Assembly (NCBI GenBank): GCA_030628905.1
Contig: DAOVQB010000015.1
Coordinates: forward strand, 1 to 44,724
Source of the DNA: DAOVQB01 sp023128935
Lineage (GTDB): Bacteria > Eisenbacteria > RBG-16-71-46 > CAIMUX01 > WJJG01
DNA: 44,724 nt
Direction of reading: 5' to 3'
The translations under genes were made by a program, and so were the position numbers. The notes under the pieces are model-generated. The model was not told where the DNA came from. It saw only the letters and a list, made by a program, of their open reading frames with translations, and did not search any database. Below, in pieces: positions 37,417 to 44,724 of the stretch; within the stretch, counting starts at the first letter, position 1; the number at the start of each line of letters is the position of its first letter.

Positions 37417-37437
37417 CGTCTGCGGTCCCCGCAGACG
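37417..37437. other. Perfect 9-bp GC hairpin before the TIGR03790 gene
   Basis: CGTCTGCGG, loop TCC, CCGCAGACG. It lies in the 266-base divergent gap between the lipoprotein and the TIGR03790 gene, about 90 bases before the latter start. It could be a leader hairpin; no T tract follows. Confidence 0.4.
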
Positions 37438-37526
37438 GGGTGCGAAAGGCATGGGAACCATGCTAGGCTCTCCATCCGGCGTATTCGAAGTGGGCATCTG
37501 GAACAGCATATCCATTGGGGGTAGCC

Positions 37527-38804
37527 ATGTCGTTTCCCCGAAAACGCGCACAGCCCCCTGTTCTTCTCCTTTGCCTTTCACTCCTAGTCCCGGCCTGCGC
37601 ACAGGCGCTCGAAGCATCCGGGGTTGTCGTTATTGCCAATACCCGCGTCCGTGGCAGCGTAGATCTGGCCGAGTACTACATGACACGCCGCGGCATCCCA
37701 CAAGAGAACCTAATCACTGTAGAAACCACATCGAACGAGTCAATATCCAGGGAGGCCTATAGAAGCGATATTCAGCAGCCAGTCCTGTATGCATTGACAC
37801 AGTTGTCCCCGACAACACACGTGCGCTGTTTGGTGATCATGTATGGGATGCCGCTCAAGGTCACTCCTCCAGCGCTCTTTGGTGACGATGAGGCCGCGGC
37901 ACAGAAACTCAGAAACACGCTCCGTCCTTTGCAGGAACACCTTGAGCAGATTGACAATCCAGTTGAACGAGAGCAGGTGACCTCAGCGATAGAGATCGTA
38001 CGACAAGAATTGGACGAACTGACAAGAACCAATACTCGAGCCGCTCTTGACTCAGAAATTGCCCTCATCTTTTGCGGAGGCTATCCCTTAGACGGCTGGC
38101 TGCCGAACCCCCATTTCCTTGGCTTCCAAGAACACAGGACCGTGCTCAAAAAGTTCAATGTCCTGATGGTTAGCCGCCTCGACGGCCCCGACCCTGCGAC
38201 AGTTCGGCGGCTCATTGATGACAGCCTGAGAACAGAGAAAATCGGCCTCACCGGTCAGGCCTATTTCGACGCCCGCGGGCCCAGACCTCAAGGGAGAAAG
38301 CTGAGTGGTTATGCCATCTATAACTATGCCATCCACAATGCCGCCGAGCTGATCGACAAGAGCGGGAGAATGGAGGTCACGCTCGACAGCCGGGCAGAGC
38401 TGTTCCAAAGAGGCGACTGCCCGAACGCGGCTCTGTATTGCGGCTGGTACAGCCTGAGTAAGTACGTGGATGCCTTTGACTGGAAACCGGGCGCCATTGG
38501 TTTTCATATCGCCAGTGGAGAATGCGCAACCCTGAAGAGAGCGGATAGCGAGGTGTGGTGCAAGAGAATGTTGGAAGAGGGTATTGCTGCCACGCTAGGT
38601 CCTGTTTATGAGCCATACATACAGGGGTTCACTATGCCCGACATCTTCTTCGGCAAACTTGTAGAGGGCAACCTGAGCCTTGCAGAGTGCTATCTCGTCA
38701 GCCAGCCCTATCTGTCCTGGCAGATGGTTCTCATTGGTGACCCGCTCTATCGGCCGTTTACTTCTGCTGGAGAGCACAAGAGAGATCGTCAGCCCATCCA
38801 CTGA
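37527..38804 (+). CDS. TIGR03790 family secreted protein
   Basis: The 425-residue protein has a signal peptide (about 1-27, LLLCLSLLVPACAQA). It then matches the TIGR03790 family: VVVIANTRVRGSVDLAEYY, RRGIPQENLITVETT, CLVIMYGMPLKV, and a late VYEPYIQGFTMPDIFFGKL and WQMVLIGDPLYRPF. The function of this family is not established. Its C-terminal block resembles the end of gingipain-like domains (GDPLY..), and related proteins occur in FCB and planctomycete-type genomes. ATG at 37527 has GGGGG five bases before it; a TTG at 37515 is in frame but less likely. It stands alone on the plus strand. The next gene is 334 bases downstream. Confidence 0.85.
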   Translation: MSFPRKRAQPPVLLLCLSLLVPACAQALEASGVVVIANTRVRGSVDLAEYYMTRRGIPQENLITVETTSNESISREAYRSDIQQPVLYALTQLSPTTHVRCLVIMYGMPLKVTPPALFGDDEAAAQKLRNTLRPLQEHLEQIDNPVEREQVTSAIEIVRQELDELTRTNTRAALDSEIALIFCGGYPLDGWLPNPHFLGFQEHRTVLKKFNVLMVSRLDGPDPATVRRLIDDSLRTEKIGLTGQAYFDARGPRPQGRKLSGYAIYNYAIHNAAELIDKSGRMEVTLDSRAELFQRGDCPNAALYCGWYSLSKYVDAFDWKPGAIGFHIASGECATLKRADSEVWCKRMLEEGIAATLGPVYEPYIQGFTMPDIFFGKLVEGNLSLAECYLVSQPYLSWQMVLIGDPLYRPFTSAGEHKRDRQPIH

Positions 38805-38874
38805 TCCTCTGCTAAGCCGTCAGAACCGCTTTGGCGCCCTGGATTGCGTCAGATTCAATCGTGAGGAGGGACGA

Positions 38875-38910
38875 AGCCGGAGGCGTAACCAAAGCTGGAG
38901 GCGTGGCCAA
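38875..38910. repeat. 18-bp tandem duplication downstream of the TIGR03790 gene
   Basis: AGCCGGAGGCGTAACCAA (38875-38892) and AGCTGGAGGCGTGGCCAA (38893-38910), three differences. It lies in a 334-base gap (38805-39138) in which I see no gene; the other element there is the 19-bp repeat. Confidence 0.7.
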
Positions 38911-39044
38911 TATTATGCCGAGGATTTCGTGACCGAGGAACGGTCGAAGATGGCGTGAGACGGAGATGCAAAAATGGGAAGCTATTCTTGCGCGAGGCCT
39001 CAGGAGAATAATACCTGTACTTTCGGGTGATTATGCCCCACAAT

Positions 39045-39101
39045 TATAGATAGTCGATACACGTATAGATAGTCGATACACGTATAGATAGTCGATACAC
39101 G
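39045..39101. repeat. Three perfect 19-bp tandem repeats before the propeller gene
   Basis: TATAGATAGTCGATACACG occurs at 39045, 39064 and 39083 with no change, 38 bases before the start codon at 39139. Each copy holds a TATAGAT that could serve as a -10 box. Nearly two turns of helix separate the copies, which suits repeated protein binding on one face. No spacers, so not CRISPR. Confidence 0.92.
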
Positions 39102-39138
39102 CTTACACAAAGAATAGCATCAACCCAAGGAACGCATC

Positions 39139-40824
39139 ATGAAGGCTCTGCTATGTATCTCCCTGATCACCATCGGCCTGCTCGGGAGCATTCCGGCAGG
39201 CGCAGTTTGGTCAAACGATCCCGCCGAGAACAATCCAATCTGCGCTGAAGGACAGATACAACTGTCCCCGGCGATTGTCGGCGATGGCGAAAACGGCGCT
39301 ATCATTGTATGGGATGATTGGCGGGGAAGCAGTGGCATCTATGCCCAGCGAATCGACGCGGCGGGCAACCTTCGGTGGGATCCTGCGGGTGTTCTGATCT
39401 GCGACGAGATTCCGAACACAGGTTATCCCGAGATCATCAACGATGCCGCCGGAGGAACCTACATCACTTGGATGGATGATCGGGCGAACCCCGGCACCCA
39501 TAGCATCTATGCCCAGCGATTGGACGGGGACGGTAATACCCTCTGGGCGGAGGATGGTATCCCAATCTGCGTGATGCCAACCAGCATGTACGGCAACCAA
39601 ATGGCGCTCGACCCCACTGGGGCGCTGATCATCGCCTGGAATGACGAGCGGGACGATTTGCTCAGAGTCTACGCACAGAAAATCAGTCCCGCAGGCATCC
39701 CGCTCTGGACTCCCACCGGTGTGATGGTCTGCGGCGTATCCGACCATGAGCTCATGCCGTGTGTGCTGGCAACGCAAACCGGCGGCGCGGTCATCGCCTG
39801 GAATGATCATCGCGGAGGATCTCAGGATCTTTACGCGCAGAGACTGACGGCGGGGGGAACACCATATTGGTCACCGCAGGGCGTCCCGATCTGCATGGCG
39901 CCCGGGACCCAAAGCCACGCACGCATTGTGACTGACAATTGCAATGGCGCGGTCATTGCATGGCGTGACGGGCGAGCGGGCAATAATGATATCTATGCCC
40001 AGCTCATAAATTACGGGGGCGTATCGCTGTGGCCACTCAATGGCATACCCGTATGTGAGGAGACCGGTACCCAAGATGATATGCAGCTCGTGAGTGATAC
40101 GGCCGGCGGTGCGATTGCGGTTTGGAGAGACCGTCGAACTGGAGACGATATTTTTGCACAGCGAATTAGTAACGGCGGGGTCCCACAATGGACAATCAAC
40201 GGGATCGCGATATGCAATGAGGTCAGTATCCAGATCGAGCCCGCAATAACCCCCGATGGGAGCGGGGGCGCCATCATTTCCTGGCGTGACGGGCGCAACA
40301 TGGATACAGATCTCTATGCGCAGAAAGTCAACTCAAGCGGTGTCCTCCAGTGGGCTGAGGATGGCGTGGTGGTCTGTAATGCTCCGGAACCCCAAAGTGG
40401 TCCGCGGCTGGTGGATGATGAGACCGGTGGCACCATTATCACCTGGTACGATTACCGGGGGGATGACCCAAAGGTCTATGCCCAACGCGTGGACGGGGAC
40501 GGTACTCTTGGACCCCCGTTTGCGGCGGCCCCCGACGATCCGGCAAGTTCACCGGGCTTGCTCCTGTGTGGCCCTAATCCGTTTGTACTAGAGACAACCA
40601 TCAGTTTCACCCTTGCCCATACTGAGGAAATCGCCCTGGGAATCTACTCGGCAGCGGGCAGACGGGTCACTATTTTGTCGCAGGGCGTTTTCCTGGCAGG
40701 TCCTCATCAGATCCGTTGGGACGGTCGCAACGCGCGTGGGGATGCCCTACCCGGCGGAGCCTACTTCGCCCGTTTGAGGGGCGGGCAATGCGATCGCGAG
40801 GTCAGGATTGTTCTGATTCGATAA
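39139..40824 (+). CDS. Secreted eight-repeat propeller-like protein with FlgD-like C-terminus
   Basis: The 561-residue protein has a signal peptide (about 1-22). Eight repeats of about 50-60 residues share the pattern GGAIIAWRDxR...DIYAQRxxxxGxxxW then xxxGVxxC. Seven of the eight keep the W...C ending. Such repeats should form a beta-propeller. The end is a FlgD-like domain (about 475-561), LLCGPNPFVLETTISFTL then WDGRNARGDALPGGAYFARL, as in three other genes of the window. AAGGAAC eight bases before the ATG supports the start. Upstream lie three 19-bp repeats. The cysteines one per repeat could form disulfides around the ring. Function unknown; a surface-exposed protein is likely. Confidence 0.85.
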   Translation: MKALLCISLITIGLLGSIPAGAVWSNDPAENNPICAEGQIQLSPAIVGDGENGAIIVWDDWRGSSGIYAQRIDAAGNLRWDPAGVLICDEIPNTGYPEIINDAAGGTYITWMDDRANPGTHSIYAQRLDGDGNTLWAEDGIPICVMPTSMYGNQMALDPTGALIIAWNDERDDLLRVYAQKISPAGIPLWTPTGVMVCGVSDHELMPCVLATQTGGAVIAWNDHRGGSQDLYAQRLTAGGTPYWSPQGVPICMAPGTQSHARIVTDNCNGAVIAWRDGRAGNNDIYAQLINYGGVSLWPLNGIPVCEETGTQDDMQLVSDTAGGAIAVWRDRRTGDDIFAQRISNGGVPQWTINGIAICNEVSIQIEPAITPDGSGGAIISWRDGRNMDTDLYAQKVNSSGVLQWAEDGVVVCNAPEPQSGPRLVDDETGGTIITWYDYRGDDPKVYAQRVDGDGTLGPPFAAAPDDPASSPGLLLCGPNPFVLETTISFTLAHTEEIALGIYSAAGRRVTILSQGVFLAGPHQIRWDGRNARGDALPGGAYFARLRGGQCDREVRIVLIR

Positions 40825-40911
40825 GGCCATCCTCACCGCGCTAGCTTCCCCGAGAACAGCGCGGCCGGCGAGCTCGATCACTTATCTCCCATCATCTGGG
40901 GCATTGAAGTC

Positions 40912-41049
40912 ATGACCGCCCTTGTTCGAGAGGGCAGGACAGAGCCTACAATAGCCTTGGACCGTCTGATCCACAACGCCTACAATATCAAGCTCAAAGG
41001 GGAGTCGATGAGGAAGAAGGGATTGACCCAATCAGGAATGAAGGGCTAA
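40912..41049 (+). pseudogene. istB: IstB (IS21 family helper) C-terminal remnant
   Basis: A 45-codon frame (EPTIALDRLIHNAYNIKLKG then ESMRKKG, stop at 41047) matches the end of IstB, which normally reads IADAILDRL.HNA..I.LKGES.RK. Three residues are missing inside IADAILDRL. The frame is open upstream to 40825 but that sequence is not IstB-like. Intact IstB has about 250 residues. The rest of the element is absent, so this is a scar. Confidence 0.65.
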
Positions 41050-41265
41050 GAGTGGAATCCCTGCGTCGCTTCGCTCCGCCAGGTGGCCGGAATCCCTTGG
41101 ACTTGGTGGCCACTTGGATCATGGCCCCGGGACAGGGCACCGATCGGATCGTAGTTCTTGGGGGTTGCCAGCTGCCTGATGGCACGGTATCGATGCATGA
41201 GGCGATGCAGGATCGCTGTAGGAACATGTGGAATGGAACAACAACATAGCAACAGGAGTGCAGGA
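41050..41265. other. Possible rest of an IS21-type element, no gene
   Basis: The 216 bases between the IstB remnant and the acyl-CoA synthetase contain wording (CTTCGCTCCGCCAGGTGG, GGCCGGAATCCC) like the region that often follows istB in IS21 elements. This is a weak recollection. No promoter could be set with confidence for the next gene. Confidence 0.3.
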
Positions 41266-42975
41266 ATGACTGAATCGCCCAAGTTGAGTTATGCCTTCGG
41301 TGGAGCTGACACCCCCTTGCTGGGGAAGACCATACCGGATCTGCTTGACGAGATTACGGAGAAGTACCCTGACAATGAGGCCATGGTCGATGTTCCCAGT
41401 GACCGGAGATATACCTACAGGGAGTTCCGAGACACGTGTCGGAGAGCGGCCAAGAGCTTCATGACACTGGGGGTGCAAAGGGGCGATCGGGTGGCCATCT
41501 GGGCCACCAATCGCCCGGAGTGGGTGATCGTACAACTCTCCACCGCCATGATCGGCGCCGTGTTGGTCAATATCAATCCTGCCTATCGGACTCATGAACT
41601 CCAGCACGCTTTGCATGACTCCGAGGCCGGCACCCTGCTGCTTATCGACCGCTTCAAGACCTCGGACTATGTTTCGATGTTCTACTCTGTGTGTCCTGAA
41701 GCCAAGGACTCCGTGCCAGGACAGATGAAGGCCAAGAGCCTGCCTTTCATGAGCAACGTCATTCTCATTGGCGATGAGACTTCCCCCGGCATGTGTACCT
41801 GGCAGGAGTTCATGAAGCTGGGCAGCGGTGTTTCCGATGAAGAGCTAGCGCAGAGGCAGAAGCGGCTGGATTTCGACGACCTGATAAACATTCAATACAC
41901 CTCCGGGACCACAGGATCGCCAAAGGGAGCGTCTCTGACCCATCACAACATACTCAATAATGGCTATTCCGTTGGGGAAGGCATGCGGTTCACGGAAAAG
42001 GATAGGCTCTGCATCCCCGTGCCTTTCTACCATTGCTTCGGTATGGTGCTTTCAAACCTTGTCTGCCTCACCCGTGGTGCCACCATGGTCATGCCTGCCG
42101 AGTATTTCGACCCTCTCGCTACGCTGCAGGCAATCGAAAAGGAGAAATGCACAGCGGTTCACGGGGTGCCGACCATGTTCATTGCCGTGATGGAGCATCC
42201 AGAATTCGCGCAATTCGATCTCAGCACGCTCAGAACCGGCATCATGGCTGGGGCACCCTGTCCGGTAGAGGTCATGCGCAAGGCGATTGACCTGATGCAT
42301 GTCAGGGAGATCGTCATAGCCTATGGCGAGACGGAAGCTTCCCCGGTCGCCACTCTAACTCCGGTCGATGCCCCGCTGGAAGATCGCACTGCAACGGTGG
42401 GCTCACCCTTGCCTCATCTGGAGGTCAAGGTAGTCGACCAGGATACGGGGCGAATCGTACCCTGCGGTCAGCAGGGGGAGATCTGTTACAGGGGCTACAG
42501 CACAATGAGGGGCTACTATAAGAACCCCGCTGGCACGGCGGAAGTGATCGACGAGGCGGGCTGGCTGCACAGCGGTGACATGGCCACCATGGACGAGAGG
42601 GGATATTGCAAGATCACTGGTCGGATCAAGGATATGATCATCAGGGGCGGCCAGAACATCTACCCGAGAGAGATCGAGGAATTTCTCTTTACTCATCCCA
42701 AGATCAAGGATGTCCAGGTCATTGGTGTTCCCGACAAGAAGTATGGCGAGGAGATCCAAGCCTGGATTCAACTGAAAGAGGGGGAGAGCGCCACCGCAGA
42801 TGAAGTTCAGGAGTTCTGTCGGGGGAGCATTGCCCATTACAACATTCCGAGGTACATAAGGTTTGCCTCCGAGTTTCCTATGACCGTTACCGGCAAGATC
42901 CAGAAATTCAAGATGCGGGAGATGGCCATCAAAGAGCTGGGCTTGGAGGCTGAAGCCAAGACTGAGATGGCCTAG
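41266..42975 (+). CDS. Acyl-CoA synthetase (AMP-forming), FadD-like
   Basis: The 569-residue protein is a full-length member of the ANL family. It has the P-loop-like motif YTSGTTGSPKGASLTH, the A5 motif YGETEASPV, GWLHSGDMATMDERGYC, the hinge GRIKDMIIRGGQNIYPREIEE, and the catalytic Lys region TGKIQKFKMRE. It would activate a fatty or other carboxylic acid with ATP and CoA. N-terminal wording LSYAFGGADTPLLGKTI is typical of medium/long-chain FadD3-type enzymes. The frame is open to 41158, but ATG at 41266 has AGGAGTGCAGGA before it and matches the usual family start; ATG at 41233 is the second choice. It stands alone next to an IS scar. Acid specificity cannot be read. Confidence 0.93.
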   Translation: MTESPKLSYAFGGADTPLLGKTIPDLLDEITEKYPDNEAMVDVPSDRRYTYREFRDTCRRAAKSFMTLGVQRGDRVAIWATNRPEWVIVQLSTAMIGAVLVNINPAYRTHELQHALHDSEAGTLLLIDRFKTSDYVSMFYSVCPEAKDSVPGQMKAKSLPFMSNVILIGDETSPGMCTWQEFMKLGSGVSDEELAQRQKRLDFDDLINIQYTSGTTGSPKGASLTHHNILNNGYSVGEGMRFTEKDRLCIPVPFYHCFGMVLSNLVCLTRGATMVMPAEYFDPLATLQAIEKEKCTAVHGVPTMFIAVMEHPEFAQFDLSTLRTGIMAGAPCPVEVMRKAIDLMHVREIVIAYGETEASPVATLTPVDAPLEDRTATVGSPLPHLEVKVVDQDTGRIVPCGQQGEICYRGYSTMRGYYKNPAGTAEVIDEAGWLHSGDMATMDERGYCKITGRIKDMIIRGGQNIYPREIEEFLFTHPKIKDVQVIGVPDKKYGEEIQAWIQLKEGESATADEVQEFCRGSIAHYNIPRYIRFASEFPMTVTGKIQKFKMREMAIKELGLEAEAKTEMA

Positions 42976-43200
42976 CGCGCATTCTCCCTGCCTGAGATTC
43001 TCGACCTGCTCGTCAGCTGCAACTGCGAATTCTCCGCATAATGCATATGCATAAACCCTGCACCCGTCTCACGACCACCCATGATGTGCTCTGGTACAGA
43101 GTCTGCCCGAACACACTCACCCGGATTGACCTCCGGGCCGCCCGCAGAGCTGCATCTGCCGTCACAATCATGCCGGCATCACGCCCAAGCTGCGCGTGGA
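42976..43200. other. Convergent intergenic stretch
   Basis: No gene seen. It contains a perfect AT-rich palindrome ATGCATATGCAT at 43041-43052, about 65 bases after the acyl-CoA synthetase stop. It has no terminator-like T run. Confidence 0.4.
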
Positions 43201-44082
43201 TTACAGACCTGAAGCCAAGAAGCCCACCTCCCGCAGAAACGGCTCGGCGTCGCGCCAGAACGCATCCCAATCAGGCGGGCAATCATTGTGGTCGACATCG
43301 TAACTGATCAGGCGGCCGTGACGGGCGGCGTGGTAGAGCGCCTCCCCGTGGGCGGGGGCGATCGTCCGATCATGCCGGCCGTGGACGATCAGGACCGGGG
43401 CCGTGCACGCACGCACCACCGCCAAGTTATCGAAACGGTCGCGCGCCAACCATCCGGGGAGAAGCATTTCGCCGGCCATTGCGCGGATGCTGGTAAAGGC
43501 CGCCATCAGCACCAGCACGCGCAAGGGGCGCTCTGCCGCCAGAGCGCAGGCGGCCCCGGCACCAACCGACCATCCGAGGCAACCGATCCGCTCCGGGTCG
43601 ACATCCTCCCGCGCAACGAGCAGATCGTGGGCGGCCACAAAAACCGCCGTGATGCTCGCCTGCGTCGGCGCACCGGGGGAACGACCGTAGCCGGGATACT
43701 CGACCAATAGCACTCCCGCCCCCAACTGACGCAACCGCGTCAGCCGCGGCGGCCAGTCATCGATCAACTCGGCGTTCCCGTGGGCCACGGTGAATACCGG
43801 GGCGCGTAGCGGCGGTGAGGATAGGCCCGGTTCCGCCGCCGATTGCACGGCGGATTGGGCGGACGCTCTTATCGGGGGCAGGTACCAGGCTTCGACGCGT
43901 TCGCCACCCGCTTCGATCTGGAGCCGCTCGAGCTCGGGGTACAACGCGGCCACATCCTGGTCCGGAAGTTGCGTGGCGTCCCGGGGAAAGAGAATCCGCC
44001 GCTGCATGAGGAAGTAATAACCGGCGTAGAGAAGATAGAGCCCGACCAACACGGTCAGGATAGTGACGATCACCCTGATCAT
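43201..44082 (-). CDS. Membrane-anchored alpha/beta hydrolase
   Basis: The 293-residue protein has one N-terminal membrane helix (about 4-26), then an alpha/beta hydrolase domain. The nucleophile elbow is GWSVG (S172); the likely acid is D238 in HGRHDRTIAP, and the likely base is H265 in VDHNDCP. The oxyanion-type HGN motif is at 101-103. The plan matches Bem46/ABHD13-type and related serine hydrolases of unknown substrate. No strong Shine-Dalgarno is seen before the ATG. It converges on the acyl-CoA synthetase. Lipase, thioesterase or peptidase activity cannot be told apart from sequence. Confidence 0.88.
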   Translation of the reverse strand: MIRVIVTILTVLVGLYLLYAGYYFLMQRRILFPRDATQLPDQDVAALYPELERLQIEAGGERVEAWYLPPIRASAQSAVQSAAEPGLSSPPLRAPVFTVAHGNAELIDDWPPRLTRLRQLGAGVLLVEYPGYGRSPGAPTQASITAVFVAAHDLLVAREDVDPERIGCLGWSVGAGAACALAAERPLRVLVLMAAFTSIRAMAGEMLLPGWLARDRFDNLAVVRACTAPVLIVHGRHDRTIAPAHGEALYHAARHGRLISYDVDHNDCPPDWDAFWRDAEPFLREVGFLASGL

Positions 44083-44264
44083 GGACTGCTACCGCCACCC
44101 CCTGGTACGCGAGCCATATAGTGAAACCCTGGGCCAGGGTAGCGCACGGGCGGTCCCGGTGCAAAGCTGTGCGTCCCGAAAACTCCATCGGCCTGCGTTT
44201 CCTGGAGTTGCCTGGCAGACACGATAGCCGAGATTGGCCTGTCAAAGACTCCACTTGCCCGCTG

Positions 44265-44372
44265 GGGAGCCGCTCCGCGATCCTCCGCGAGTGCTTGGAT
44301 CACACCATCGTGTTCAACGAGCGGCACCTCCGGAGGATCTTGGCCAGCTACTTCCACCCGCAGCGTGGCTGA
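44265..44372 (+). pseudogene. DDE integrase/transposase C-terminal remnant
   Basis: The frame reads ILRECLDHTIVFNERHLRRI then LASYFHP before a stop at 44370. This is the well-known end of integrase-core transposases (RRECLDH.IV.NE.HLRR.L..Y). The rest of the catalytic domain is missing upstream: from 44083 to 44264 I see no further match and no gene. It overlaps the start region of the partial gene that follows. Confidence 0.65.
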
Positions 44373-44724
44373 GCAAGCAGGCCCATCACTTGATCGCTAT
44401 AGCCGGATCAAGTTGCTGCTGGGAGCAAACGATAGGGTTTTCGGGACCCACAGTGGTCAGCAGATACTCACTAGCGACATCGTGGTGGGGCACGAGCCGC
44501 TTCGCTCCAGTCGGGTCGTGAGTGGGTCACAGCGCAAGATCACCCGGGAGGAGTACTTGTCGTCCCTGGACGACAATGGTCGAGCCTTCTTCGAGCCGCT
44601 TGTGGCACATGCAGAGAAGCGAGGCTGGCCGATTCACTGGGGAACCAACGGCTTCTCGATGAACTGCGATGTTGGCGGGACGCATGTCGCGATGTGCTTC
44701 GGGTATCGTCCGAAATCCGTATTC
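44365..44724 (+). CDS. Unknown protein, cut by the right edge
   Basis: A frame of 120 codons runs to the window end. From about 44371 it reads as real coding: GPSLDRYSRIKLLLGANDRV, FGTHSGQQILTSDIVVGHEP, RKITREEYLSSLDD, and FFEPLVAHAEKRGWPIHWGT followed by NGFSMNCDVGGTHVAMCFGY. The WGTNGFSMN block recalls the ending of some uncharacterised prokaryotic proteins, but I cannot name the family. The start is uncertain: GTG at 44365 has no ribosome site, and the frame is open upstream into the transposase scar. The gene may be truncated at its 5' end by that element, or may start upstream. No function is proposed. Confidence 0.45.
   Translation, partial: MAEQAGPSLDRYSRIKLLLGANDRVFGTHSGQQILTSDIVVGHEPLRSSRVVSGSQRKITREEYLSSLDDNGRAFFEPLVAHAEKRGWPIHWGTNGFSMNCDVGGTHVAMCFGYRPKSVF

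Noticed and set aside
39045..39101. 19-bp repeats considered as a CRISPR fragment
   Set aside because: Copies are directly joined with no spacers.
41158..41265. 36-codon upstream extension of the acyl-CoA synthetase
   Set aside because: It reads as non-coding IS-scar sequence; the ATG at 41266 has a ribosome site and the family-typical start.
43041..43052. ATGCATATGCAT palindrome considered as a terminator or integration site
   Set aside because: Too short, AT-rich and without a T run or matching copy nearby.

Overview
The window looks like a high-GC, Gram-negative-type genome, probably an uncultured member of the FCB superphylum such as Eisenbacteria-like lineages. The reasons are these. 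Four large secreted proteins end in the same FlgD-like C-terminal module, with the pattern WDGR/WDGH...G...P.G.YF.RL. There are gingipain-like (C25), FG-GAP/UnbV, TIGR03790 and beta-barrel plus lipoprotein genes. A carB remnant has the FCB-style wording STGEVGCLG. Promoters with good sigma70-like hexamers and AGGAGG-type ribosome sites are visible. The lineage call is inference. No tRNA, rRNA or CRISPR array was seen.

Left region (1-13.2 kb): the start of a secreted protein points off the left edge. Divergent from it is a likely operon of a TetR regulator, an RND/MMPL exporter, a LolA-like periplasmic protein and an outer-membrane barrel, which fits export of a lipid or hydrophobic compound. 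Next come a radical SAM protein with extra C-terminal cysteines, a GNAT-fold protein, a secreted protein of unknown function, and an odd 711-residue protein. That protein joins a DUF483-like cytoplasmic domain, through an internal signal sequence, to three CxxC/NMGH modules.

Middle region (13.3-29.8 kb): a gingipain-like protein lacks the catalytic His. A scar zone carries a broken carB. A large soluble hybrid histidine kinase has an NrtA/CmpA-like sensor. Two small envelope genes converge on a minus-strand operon of O-antigen-ligase-like protein, lipoprotein and barrel protein. The barrel gene reads about 100 codons beyond its barrel, through a tandem repeat and into the antisense strand of its neighbour. 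A GT39-like glycosyltransferase diverges from the ligase.

Right region (29.8-44.7 kb): mostly minus-strand envelope genes (a caspase-fold plus FG-GAP protein, TSUP permease, OmpA-like protein, voltage-gated K+ channel, BNR-like lipoprotein). After these come TIGR03790 and eight-repeat propeller genes, an IstB scar, an acyl-CoA synthetase, an alpha/beta hydrolase, a DDE-transposase scar and a partial unknown gene.

The most striking feature across the window is a set of short tandem duplications (18-45 bp units, 2-4 copies) placed almost exactly at gene starts and ends. Several duplicate the ribosome site, the start codon or the last codons. Where they are translated the unit is a multiple of three.
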